Part shown: piece by piece, positions 7,740 to 15,416 of the stretch | How positions within the stretch are numbered: the stretch's first letter is position 1 | How the letters are laid out: every line of letters starts with the position of its first letter | Source of the DNA: Pseudomonas campi | GTDB lineage: Bacteria; Pseudomonadota; Gammaproteobacteria; Pseudomonadales; Pseudomonadaceae | Reading direction: 5' to 3' | NCBI RefSeq assembly: GCF_013200955.2 | Contig: NZ_CP053697.2 | Span: forward strand, 806,001-870,000 | Length of the DNA stretch: 64,000 bases | Notes under the pieces: generated by a model | Seen by the model: the letters and a program-made list of their open reading frames with translations, nothing else | What the model was told of the DNA's origin: nothing | The model's database searches: none | Translations under genes and position numbers: made by a program

Positions 7740-8386
7740 GATTTCTTCAGCAGGTTCTCTCGCAGGCTTTTGAAGATGGCATTGAAAACAGCCACATCAT
7801 CGGTTTTAGGAAGTACTAAGTTTATTGTATAGGAAAGACTCAGGCCAAATTCATCTGCAACACCAAGAGAACCGTTCGTTTTTGGTCGCTCATGAGATTC
7901 TATTTCTTTATCTTCTGGTGGTTTCTCATGGACAATATCAGATGTGGAAACCTTGAAGTCTGCGAAACCCTTTAATGCTTCAAACGTACCAATGACTGCT
8001 TGTACCGTTTTATTTCCTTTTTCTGATCCTGTCATTTCGACAATCAACCCCTCAAGATCAGATTTACTAAGGCTGTGTGCGTATTCATTTCGAGAATATA
8101 TGTCGGAGTATCCCTTCCGAATTGCTTCTGCCATGGCAGCTTTGGAAATTGCTTTATTGGTGTTCCTGAACTGCTTATATAAGTCAGTAGGGCTGCCGTC
8201 ACTTGCAAGAAATCCAATTTTTTTCGCTAACGGTATAAATGCTTTAGCGCTACCTCCGCTAAACCCAAGCTCAGTAGCCAGATAGTCCTGTGTAAATCTG
8301 TCAGGTGTCGCCGCGAGCTTTATCTTCTCCAGTACCTTGCTTACCAATCCAGTGGCGTTCATATAAGGAGGGTACGATTTTGCCAT
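7736..8386 (-). CDS. DUF5343 domain protein (cassette gene 1 of a pair)
   Basis: This 216-residue protein opens with KSYPPYMNATGLVSKVLEKI and continues DRFTQDYLATELGF-GGSAKAFIP, the DUF5343 signature, which looks like a winged-helix DNA- or protein-binding fold. DLYKQFRNTNKAI follows. The C-terminal part (about 150-216) holds a charged linker and a strand-rich end. DUF5343 proteins are often found with HEPN or other effector genes. Here it would be the partner, antitoxin or sensor of the HEPN protein encoded 4 bp downstream in overlap. It starts 34 bp after the clear attC core at 8420-8426. Confidence 0.78.
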   Translation of the reverse strand: MAKSYPPYMNATGLVSKVLEKIKLAATPDRFTQDYLATELGFSGGSAKAFIPLAKKIGFLASDGSPTDLYKQFRNTNKAISKAAMAEAIRKGYSDIYSRNEYAHSLSKSDLEGLIVEMTGSEKGNKTVQAVIGTFEALKGFADFKVSTSDIVHEKPPEDKEIESHERPKTNGSLGVADEFGLSLSYTINLVLPKTDDVAVFNAIFKSLRENLLKKS

Positions 8387-8419
8387 TACAGTTTCCTCTT
8401 TTTTAAGGCGGGCTTCTAG

Positions 8420-8494
8420 AATTAACGTTTGGCTAAGTGGCCGCGGAACGCGGCCTCAGTGAGCGAGGCGAACATCTTGAACCAATTGTTATGC
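8420..8494 (-). repeat. attC recombination site 6 (best-preserved)
   Basis: On the minus strand it opens GCATAACAATTGGTTCAAG, has the shared interior GTTCGCCTCGCTCACTGAGG, a GCCGCG-TTC-CGCGGC hairpin, and ends TTAGCCAAACGTTAATT. This is the layout of a 75-bp bacterial attC with R''-L''-L'-R' elements. Confidence 0.82.
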
Positions 8495-8635
8495 ACTTTC
8501 ACAACTGCCATAGTACGCAGAGAGGCCTGCAATTATATCGTTGATATTGGAGGTTAGATTATCCATGCATGAAACTTGCCCAAGTGGGAAGGCCAGAGTG
8601 AAGCGGAGTTTTAGGCATCGCTCTGGCTGATTTTG

Positions 8636-8962
8636 TCATGTGATTGATATGAATTTCGAAGAGCCAAAAGTTTCGGCTAAATCTGAATCTAAAGGTTTAT
8701 CCCAGGACATATTATTTGCCAGTGCGCCAGTTATTTTTGATATTGCATCTAATTTATTCTTGATGCTTCTATTTCTATCAATATCGGGTGCCCGGTCTAG
8801 GGTGATCTTTAATCTTGCACCGTAGTTATCGATAGCCTTAGGGTTGTTCAGGGGCTCTGCAGAGAAATCAATTATAACTCTGCATATTTGACTGTCATCT
8901 AGGTCGTGCAAGCTAAATTCTTTGACTTGTCCTGCGCCCCTGCCAGAATAAAACAACTTCAA
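8636..8962 (-). CDS. Hypothetical protein (first cassette gene of the array)
   Basis: The chosen start is a TTG at 8962 because AAAGGAGA lies about 7 nt upstream. It gives a 108-residue protein opening MKLFYSGRGAGQVKEFSLHD. A longer in-frame reading to 9037 would run through the upstream repeat and is rejected. It is AT-rich and soluble. The pattern ARLKITLDRAPDIDRNRSI-KNKLD suggests an alpha/beta domain, but I recognise no family. About 140 bp of non-coding sequence separates its stop from attC site 6. Confidence 0.6.
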   Translation of the reverse strand: MKLFYSGRGAGQVKEFSLHDLDDSQICRVIIDFSAEPLNNPKAIDNYGARLKITLDRAPDIDRNRSIKNKLDAISKITGALANNMSWDKPLDSDLAETFGSSKFISIT

Positions 8963-8990
8963 GATGTATCTCCTTTGTGATGATAGTGGT

Positions 8991-9100
8991 GCATAATTAT
9001 AAACAGGCAGCACAGATGGCCTAATGTTTTGCGCCACTTTTTTCGCATAACCGTCCTTGTCATACCTGAGTCGTTATTTCGCCATGAGGCTGTTGCGAAA
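8991..9100 (-). repeat. Atypical recombination-site-like repeat B (paired with 6361-6470)
   Basis: The minus strand ends TGTTTATA-ATTATGC just before the ribosome binding site of the first cassette gene. It aligns with repeat A over about 100 bp, in the same orientation and at the same offset from the following gene. It sits where an attI site would be expected in an integron whose integrase gene has been lost. Confidence 0.5.
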
Positions 9101-9429
9101 AACTCCACAGCTCTGAGTCGGAAACACCACAGGTGCAGCAAGAACGGAGTGCGGCTATTCACCCGCGCTTTCGCCCCGACGCTACTGTTTCAGCGACCGT
9201 CTGTCCATCGTGCGGGGGTTAGCCCTGCGTTGCGCGCAGCGTCTGTTGTTGCGGCAGTCTGCGTCTTTCATGAACAAAGCCCCTCTCCCCAGCCCTCGGC
9301 TTTGGCTTCCTGCGTCGCTCTACCTCCTGCATCCATGCAGTCGTCTCCCGTGACGGGAGAGGGGGCAAAAGCGCGCCGTGCTGGCGTCTAGCGGTTTCCG
9401 CCCGGAATAGCTGCGAGGGTCGTAGTGAC
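9101..9429. other. Non-coding boundary between integron array and LysR gene
   Basis: No credible gene is present and no integrase remnant could be recognised. The right part (about 9286-9372) holds a CCCCTCTCCCC...GGGAGAGGGGG palindromic intergenic element also present at 18648-18732 and 56041-56158. Confidence 0.6.
9286..9372. repeat. Palindromic intergenic element (CTCTCCC family)
   Basis: It begins cccctctccccagccctcgg and ends cgtgacgggagagggg. The same sequence family, inverted, is at 18648-18732 (including the gactgcagggatgcaggagg segment), with a related copy at 56041-56158. Confidence 0.7.
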
Positions 9430-10344
9430 TTACTCCGCCTGCGCCTGCCCCAACTGCTGCTGACAAAACTCGATAAACAGCTGCGCCGACTTGGTCGGTT
9501 GGGCGCGTTTGAGCCAGGCGGCGACCAGGCCGGAGCCGCTGACGGGTTCGATGATGTCTACCGTCACCACTTTCTTGCCGTCGTAGGTGCATTCCGAGTG
9601 GGGGCGGGTGACCAGCAGGGAGAAGCCGAAGCCCTGGCCGACCATGCCGCGCACCATTTCGATGGAGGGCGAGCTGAAGACGATATTGGGCGTCAGGCCC
9701 AGCTCTTCGAACAGGCTGACGAAGTAGGTGCGGCTCGGTTGCACGTCGAGCAGGATCATCGGTTCCAGTGCCAGGTCGCGCAGCGAGACCTGGGTCTGGG
9801 CGGCGAAGCGGTGGTCTGCCGGGAGCAGGGCGTAGGGTTTTTGCGGGGCCATCAGCGGTTCGCAGGCGATGGTCGCGTCGAGGTCGTGGTCGTAGAGGAT
9901 GGCCAGGTCGAAACGCCCGGCGGTTAGGCCTTGCACCAGCTCCTGCTGTTCGCCGTCGCGCAGGCGGATTTCCACGCCGGGGTACTGGGCGTTGAAACCG
10001 GCGATCAGCCGCGGCAGGTAGAGCGGGGCGACGGTTTCGAAGCAGCCGATGTCGATCTGCCCGGCGACCACGTCGTTGTCGGCCAGGGCGTTCTGTTCGA
10101 ACTCGCGGGCCATGCGCAGCAGCTCCAGGGCCTTCTTGTAGAAGCGCGAGCCGCCGGGAGTGAGCGACACGCCCTGGGCGTGGTGGCGGATGAACAGTTG
10201 CAGGCCGAAGCTGTCTTCCAGGCCCTTGATCGCGGTGGAGATCGACGGCTGGGCGATGTACAGCTTGCGCGAGGCTTCGGCCACGCTGCCGCATTCCACG
10301 GTGGTCACGAAATACTTGAGCTGGCGCAGGGTGTAGGTGGCCAT
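9430..10344 (-). CDS. LysR-family transcriptional regulator
   Basis: This 304-residue LTTR has an N-terminal winged helix-turn-helix (YTLRQLKYFVTTVECGSVAE, then KLYIAQPSISTAIKGLE) at about residues 1-65. A co-inducer domain of type 2 periplasmic-binding fold follows (IDIGCFETVAPLYLP, FDLAILYDHDLD). It is transcribed away from the aldehyde dehydrogenase-permease-aminotransferase operon that starts about 310 bp to its right, so by the usual LTTR arrangement it should control that operon. The effector is probably a polyamine or an amino-aldehyde/acid catabolite; this is inference. Confidence 0.88.
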   Translation of the reverse strand: MATYTLRQLKYFVTTVECGSVAEASRKLYIAQPSISTAIKGLEDSFGLQLFIRHHAQGVSLTPGGSRFYKKALELLRMAREFEQNALADNDVVAGQIDIGCFETVAPLYLPRLIAGFNAQYPGVEIRLRDGEQQELVQGLTAGRFDLAILYDHDLDATIACEPLMAPQKPYALLPADHRFAAQTQVSLRDLALEPMILLDVQPSRTYFVSLFEELGLTPNIVFSSPSIEMVRGMVGQGFGFSLLVTRPHSECTYDGKKVVTVDIIEPVSGSGLVAAWLKRAQPTKSAQLFIEFCQQQLGQAQAE

Positions 10345-10656
10345 GGGGTCTCCGCTGTGGTCGGTCGGGCCGTCTTGGCGAGTGATGGGGCGCGCCTGGT
10401 GGCCGTAGGAGCGAGCTCTGCTCGCGAAGCTGTTGTGGTGAATGGTTCGCGAGCAGAGCTCGCTCCTACAGATTCAGGCATTGCGTCACGGCCCTCAACA
10501 TACTCCAGCGTGGCCTGGGGCGGGCTTGGCGGCTGAGCAGTTTTTTCATGGGCTGCGAACATATATTTACTAATTTCCGAGTTTTCGCCCCTGGGACACC
10601 ATCAGCCTCGACAACCACCCAGGCCGCCATGTGCGGTCGGTATGAGGATCGAGGCG
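10345..10656. promoter_or_regulatory. Divergent promoter region, lysR / aldehyde dehydrogenase
   Basis: This 312-bp intergenic region holds a perfect REP-type palindrome (10405-10469) and, to its right, an A/T-rich stretch (gaacatatatttactaatttc, about 10557-10577) likely to contain the aldH promoter. No LysR box was pinned down. Confidence 0.45.
10405..10469. repeat. REP-type palindrome
   Basis: GTAGGAGCGAGCTCTGCTCG CGAA and its exact inverse are separated by 17 bp. This is a Pseudomonas REP/BIME-like inverted pair related to the GTAGGAGCCAGCTTGCTGGC copies elsewhere in the window. Confidence 0.85.
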
Positions 10657-12150
10657 ATGTTGCAACTCAGCGATTGGCAGCAGCGGGCTGCCGCCCAGGG
10701 CTTTATCACCGGTGCATGGATTGATGGCCAGGTGCGCGGCGCGCAGTCCGGCGCCACCTTTGCCTCGATCAACCCGGCCACCAACCAGTTGCTGGATCGG
10801 GTTGCCGCCTGCGATGCGGCGGATGTCGATGCCGCCGTGCGCAGTGCCCGCCGCGCCTTCGACCAGGGCCCCTGGGCGCGCATGGCGCCGCGTGAGCGCA
10901 AGCAGGTGCTGCTGCGTTTGGCCGAGCTGATCATGGCCAACCGCGAGGAGCTGGCCCTGCTCGATTCGCTGAACATGGGCAAGCCGGTGATGGATGCCTA
11001 CAACGTCGACGTGCCGGGCGCTGCCCAGGTCTTTGCCTGGTACGCCGAGAGCCTGGACAAGCTCTACGACCAGGTCGCCCCCACCGCCAGCGATGCCCTG
11101 GCCACCATCACCCGCGAACCGCTGGGGGTGATTGGCGCCGTGGTGCCGTGGAACTTCCCCCTCGACCTGGCCGCCTGGAAGCTGGCTCCGGCCCTGGCTG
11201 CCGGTAACAGCGTGGTGCTCAAGCCGGCCGAGCAATCACCGTTCTCCGCCCTGCGCCTGGCCCAGCTGGCGCTGGAAGCCGGCCTGCCGGCAGGCGTGCT
11301 GAACGTGGTGCCGGGCATGGGCGAGACCGCCGGCAAGGCCCTCGGCCTGCATATGGATGTGGACTGCCTGGCCTTCACCGGCTCCACCGAAGTGGGCAAG
11401 TACTTCATGGCCTACGCCGCTCAATCAAACTTGAAGCAAGTTTGGCTGGAGTGCGGCGGCAAGAGCCCCAACCTGGTGTTCGCCGACTGCGGCGATCTCG
11501 ACCTGGCCGCGGAGAAGGCCGCCTTCGGCATCTTCTTCAACCAGGGCGAAGTCTGCTCGGCCAACTCGCGCCTGCTGGTCGAGCGTTCGATCCATGACGA
11601 GTTCGTCGAACGCCTGATCGCCAAGGCCGCCCAGTGGCAGCCGGGTGATCCGCTCGACCCGGCCAGCCGCATGGGCGCCATCGTCGAGACGCGCCAGGCC
11701 GAACGCATCATGGCCTTTATCGATCAGGCCCAGGGCGAGCGTGCGCGGCTGGTCTGCGGCGGCCAACGGCTGAGCTTCAATGGCTCGGACAACTTCATCC
11801 AGCCGACCATCTTCACCGGCGTCAGCGCGAGCATGCGCCTGGCCCGTGACGAGGTGTTCGGCCCGGTGCTGGCGGTGACTGCCTTCGACAGCGAAGAGGA
11901 GGCCGTGCGCCTGGCCAACGACAGCCAGTACGGCCTGGCCGCCTCGCTGTGGACCGACGACCTGCACCGCGCCCATCGGCTGGCCCGCCGCCTGCGTGCC
12001 GGTACGGTATCGGTGAACACCGTGGATGCCCTCGACGTGTGCACCCCGTTCGGCGGCTGCAAGCAGTCCGGCTTTGGCCGCGACCTGTCGCTGCATGCCT
12101 TCGACAAGTACAGCCATTTGAAGACGACCTGGTTCCAGCTGCGCTCCTAA
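10657..12150 (+). CDS. NAD(P)-dependent aldehyde dehydrogenase, PuuC/KauB-like
   Basis: The protein is 497 residues from the ATG at 10657, which has GAGG about 9 nt upstream; an ATG at 10642 would add 5 residues. It shows the full ALDH superfamily pattern: VVPWNFPLDL, FTGSTEVGK for the cofactor, the general base in LECGGKSPN (about 265) and the nucleophile Cys in FNQGEVCSANS (about 298). The closest resemblance is to gamma-glutamyl-gamma-aminobutyraldehyde / omega-aminoaldehyde dehydrogenases. Grouped with an APC permease and a polyamine aminotransferase, it would oxidise the aminoaldehyde made by the latter. Confidence 0.88.
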   Translation: MLQLSDWQQRAAAQGFITGAWIDGQVRGAQSGATFASINPATNQLLDRVAACDAADVDAAVRSARRAFDQGPWARMAPRERKQVLLRLAELIMANREELALLDSLNMGKPVMDAYNVDVPGAAQVFAWYAESLDKLYDQVAPTASDALATITREPLGVIGAVVPWNFPLDLAAWKLAPALAAGNSVVLKPAEQSPFSALRLAQLALEAGLPAGVLNVVPGMGETAGKALGLHMDVDCLAFTGSTEVGKYFMAYAAQSNLKQVWLECGGKSPNLVFADCGDLDLAAEKAAFGIFFNQGEVCSANSRLLVERSIHDEFVERLIAKAAQWQPGDPLDPASRMGAIVETRQAERIMAFIDQAQGERARLVCGGQRLSFNGSDNFIQPTIFTGVSASMRLARDEVFGPVLAVTAFDSEEEAVRLANDSQYGLAASLWTDDLHRAHRLARRLRAGTVSVNTVDALDVCTPFGGCKQSGFGRDLSLHAFDKYSHLKTTWFQLRS

Positions 12151-12293
12151 GCATCCCGGCGGCGCCTGCCTGGCCCATGCCCGCGCGGCAGGCCGGCAGG
12201 CATTGCCCAGGTGCTCCCGGAGCGCGGCATGTCCGCGCGAGTCGCTACGCAAGTTCCACCTCGCACAACAATAAAATCGCAGGAGAACACCCC

Positions 12294-13718
12294 ATGTACG
12301 ATCCCGATATCACCCTCTCGCCCCCACGGGCCGCGGGCGTCGAGGCCAAAGGCAAGTTCAGCAAGAGTCTGGGGCTCGGCGCCCTGTTGTCGGTCTCCAT
12401 TGGCCTGGTGGTGTCCCAGGGCGTGATGGTGCTGATGCTGCAAGGCGCCGGCATCGCCGGCGTGGGCTTCCTCATCCCGTTGTTCATCGCCTTTCTGCTG
12501 GCGCTGAGCTACATCTTCTCCTTCGCCGAACTGTCGCTGATGATCCCCCGCGCCGGCAGCCTGAGCAGCTACACCGAGGTGGCCCTGGGGCATTTCCCGG
12601 CCATCGTCTCGACCTTCTCCGGCTACGTGGTGGTGGCGATGTTCGCCCTCTCGGCCGAACTGCTGCTGCTCGACCTGATCATCAACCAGGTCTATCCCGG
12701 CGTGTTCCCGCACATGAGCATCGCCTTCGGCGTGCTGGTACTGTTCACCCTGCTCAACCTGCTCGGCATCGATATCTTCGCCCGCCTGCAGACCGCCCTG
12801 GCCACGATCATGGTGATCGTGCTGCTGGCCCTCGGCCTCGCGGCAGTCAGCGGCAGCGGTAGCGAACCGGCGCTGAGCAGCAGCCTGCCGCAGGACTGGA
12901 ACCCGATGGGTGCTGGCGTACTGACCCTGGTGGCGCTGGCCATCTGGGGCTTTGTCGGCGCCGAGTTCGTCTGCCCGCTGGTGGAAGAGTCGCGGCGCCC
13001 GGAGCGCAACATTCCCTGGGCGATGATCATTGGCGTCACGGTGATTTTCGTCACCATCGCCCTGTATGCCATCGGCGCGCTGTACTACGTGCCGCAGGAC
13101 AAACTGGCCAGCGATGCGCTGCCGCACTTCCTGTATGCCACCGCGCTGTTCGGTGAAACCGGCAAGCATGTGCTGGTGATCGCCGCACTTACCGCCACCT
13201 GCAGCACCCTCAACACCTCGCTGGCGGCCATCCCGCGCATGCTCTACGGCATGGCGCAGAACGGCCAGGCGTTCCCGCAGTTCAAGCTGCTCAGCCGGGG
13301 CTTCAACACCCCTTGGGTGGCCGTGCTGTTCGTCGCCGCCATCACCGGTATTCCGGTGCTGTTCATGGGCGATAACCCCGGCGCGGTCAATCTGCTGCTG
13401 ATCGCCGCGGCCATCGCCTGGCTGCTGGCCTACATCGTCTGCCACCTGGACGTGATCGCCCTGCGCCGCCGCTATCCGCACCTGGCGCGCCCGTTCAAGA
13501 CGCCGTTCTTCCCGCTGCCACAGCTGCTCGGCATCGTCGGCATGCTGGTGTCGATCTACTACGCCTCGCCGACTCCTGAGATGGCCGCGTCCATCTTCAC
13601 CAGCGCCGGTGTGGTGCTGGGCCTGGTGTCGCTGATCGCCGTCGTGTGGATCAAACTGGTAATGCGTAAACCGCTGTTCACCCCGGTGCCGCTGGACGAG
13701 GTTCTGGCGCGCAAATGA
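12294..13718 (+). CDS. APC-superfamily amino acid/polyamine permease
   Basis: This 474-residue inner-membrane protein has about 12 hydrophobic helices. The start ATG at 12294 has AGGAG 9 nt upstream. It opens MYDPDITLSPPRAAG, then LGLGALLSVSIGLVVSQGVM. ELSLMIPRAGSLSSYTEVAL and WGFVGAEFVCPLVEESRRPE are typical of APC transporters, the latter corresponding to the conserved E-x-x-x-N/R-P-x-R-x-I-P loop. Between a dehydrogenase and an aminotransferase gene, it probably imports the polyamine or amino acid that the operon degrades. The exact substrate is unknown. Confidence 0.87.
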   Translation: MYDPDITLSPPRAAGVEAKGKFSKSLGLGALLSVSIGLVVSQGVMVLMLQGAGIAGVGFLIPLFIAFLLALSYIFSFAELSLMIPRAGSLSSYTEVALGHFPAIVSTFSGYVVVAMFALSAELLLLDLIINQVYPGVFPHMSIAFGVLVLFTLLNLLGIDIFARLQTALATIMVIVLLALGLAAVSGSGSEPALSSSLPQDWNPMGAGVLTLVALAIWGFVGAEFVCPLVEESRRPERNIPWAMIIGVTVIFVTIALYAIGALYYVPQDKLASDALPHFLYATALFGETGKHVLVIAALTATCSTLNTSLAAIPRMLYGMAQNGQAFPQFKLLSRGFNTPWVAVLFVAAITGIPVLFMGDNPGAVNLLLIAAAIAWLLAYIVCHLDVIALRRRYPHLARPFKTPFFPLPQLLGIVGMLVSIYYASPTPEMAASIFTSAGVVLGLVSLIAVVWIKLVMRKPLFTPVPLDEVLARK

Positions 13719-13781
13719 GTCATCCGCCGGGGTGTTGCGCCCCGGCCATTCAACAACATGTAAACAGGCGAGGCCGCTGTC

Positions 13782-15164
13782 ATGACACTCCCCCAGAACC
13801 CCACCCGCACCACCCGTGATTACCAGGCGCTGGATGCGGCTCACCACATCCACGCCTTCGTCGACCAGAAGGCGCTGAACGCCGAAGGGCCGCGCGTGAT
13901 GGTGCGCGGCGAGGGCCTGCACCTGTGGGATAACGAAGGCAAACGCTACCTCGACGGCATGTCCGGCCTGTGGTGCACCAACCTCGGCTACGGCCGCAAG
14001 GACCTGGCCGCCGCCGCCACCCGTCAGCTGGAGCGGCTGCCGTACTACAACATGTTCTTCCACACCACTCACCCGGCGGTGGTGGAGCTGTCCGAGCTGC
14101 TGTTCAGCCTGCTGCCCAGCCACTACAGCCACGCCATCTACACCAACTCCGGTTCCGAGGCCAACGAGGTGCTGATCCGCACCGTGCGCCGCTACTGGCA
14201 GATTCTCGGCAAGCCGCAGAAGAAGGTGATGATCGGCCGCTGGAACGGCTACCACGGCTCCACCCTGGGCAGCACTGCGCTCGGCGGCATGGGCTTCATG
14301 CACGAGATGGGCGGCATGCTGCCGGACTTCGCCCATATCGGTGAGCCGTACTGGTACGTCCAGGGCGGCGAACTGACGGAAGAGGAATTCGGCCTCAAGG
14401 CGGCCCGCGAGCTGGAGGCGAAGATCCTCGAGCTGGGCGCCGACAAGGTTGCCGCCTTCGTCGCCGAACCCTTCCAGGGCGCCGGCGGCATGATCTTCCC
14501 GCCGGCCAGCTACTGGGCGGAAGTCCAGCGCATCTGCCGTCAGTACGATGTGCTGTTGTGCGCCGACGAGGTGATCGGTGGTTTCGGCCGTACCGGTGAG
14601 TGGTTCGCCCACCAGCACTTCGGTTTTGAGCCGGACACCCTGACCATCGCCAAGGGCCTGACCTCGGGTTACATCCCCATGGGCGGCCTGGTGCTGAGCA
14701 AGCGCATGGCCGAGGTGCTGGTGGAGCAGGGCGGCGTGTTCGCCCACGGCCTGACCTACTCCGGGCACCCGGTGGCGGCGGCCGTGGCCATCGCCAACAT
14801 CAAGGCGTTGCGTGACGAAGGCGTGGTCAACCAGGTCAAGAACGACAGCGGCCCGTACCTGCAGCAGTGCCTGCGCCAGGTGTTCGAGGGCCACCCGCTG
14901 GTTGGCGAAATCCAGGGTACCGGCCTGGTCGCCGCCTTGCAGCTGTGCGAGGACAAACCCAGCCGCAAGCGTTTCGCCAACGAGACCGACATCACCTGGC
15001 GTTGCCGCACCATCGGCTTCGAGGAAGGCCTGATCATCCGCGCCACTGGCGGGCGCATGATCATGGCGCCGGCCCTGGTGGCCACGCGCGGCGACATCGA
15101 CGAGCTGGTCAGCAAGACCAAGCTGGCGCTGGACCGCACCGCCCAGGAGTTCGGTCGCCTGTAA
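13782..15164 (+). CDS. spuC: Polyamine:pyruvate aminotransferase (class III, SpuC-like)
   Basis: This 460-residue PLP-dependent class III aminotransferase is the same length as SpuC of P. aeruginosa (about 456). Visible features are the YTNSGSEANE phosphate-binding turn (about 123), RWNGYHGSTLGS, the cofactor Asp in LLCADEVIGGFGRTG and the Schiff-base Lys in LTIAKGLTSGYIPMG (about 290). It would transfer an amino group from putrescine, cadaverine or spermidine to pyruvate, giving an aminoaldehyde for the upstream dehydrogenase. It is the last gene of the operon, with a strong terminator 28 bp after the stop. The symbol is by family, not proven orthology. Confidence 0.85.
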   Translation: MTLPQNPTRTTRDYQALDAAHHIHAFVDQKALNAEGPRVMVRGEGLHLWDNEGKRYLDGMSGLWCTNLGYGRKDLAAAATRQLERLPYYNMFFHTTHPAVVELSELLFSLLPSHYSHAIYTNSGSEANEVLIRTVRRYWQILGKPQKKVMIGRWNGYHGSTLGSTALGGMGFMHEMGGMLPDFAHIGEPYWYVQGGELTEEEFGLKAARELEAKILELGADKVAAFVAEPFQGAGGMIFPPASYWAEVQRICRQYDVLLCADEVIGGFGRTGEWFAHQHFGFEPDTLTIAKGLTSGYIPMGGLVLSKRMAEVLVEQGGVFAHGLTYSGHPVAAAVAIANIKALRDEGVVNQVKNDSGPYLQQCLRQVFEGHPLVGEIQGTGLVAALQLCEDKPSRKRFANETDITWRCRTIGFEEGLIIRATGGRMIMAPALVATRGDIDELVSKTKLALDRTAQEFGRL

Positions 15165-15191
15165 CGGCAACTGCAAGCAAGCTGGCCGCAA

Positions 15192-15227
15192 CCCTTGGCG
15201 CCCCACCGGCGGCGCCAAGGGTTTTTT
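15192..15227 (+). terminator. Rho-independent terminator after the polyamine operon
   Basis: Stem CCCTTGGCGCC / GGCGCCAAGGG with an intervening CCACC loop region is followed by TTTTTT. Confidence 0.9.
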
Positions 15228-15416
15228 ATTGGGCGTTGTCCCGGTCGCGTAGGGTGCGCCGCGCGCACCAAGGGCAGCTGTAACACATAACGTGATCTCC
15301 TCTCCTTATGGGCAATTGGCCAGCGTGCCGCTTGTCGATTTCGTTTCCTCTGGTTCGACCAATAGGTAGGCTTTGGTGGGCTACCCTTGCCTGCCTCTGG
15401 CCGAACGAGACGTACC

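Noticed and set aside
8963..9037. A longer start for the hypothetical cassette gene at 8636
   Set aside because: The extension runs through repeat B and the core-site-like heptamer; the TTG at 8962 has a good ribosome binding site (AAAGGAGA).
9029..9391. An integrase gene or remnant at the right end of the cassette array
   Set aside because: The plus-strand frame there encodes no tyrosine-recombinase motif (no R-H-R-Y box) and half of it is a palindromic repeat; no IntI pattern could be seen on either strand.
12147..15218. A 1023-codon open frame antisense to the polyamine operon
   Set aside because: It is a high-GC shadow of the permease and aminotransferase genes, rich in His/Gln/Arg/Gly, with no family motif; the plus-strand genes have full family signatures and ribosome binding sites.
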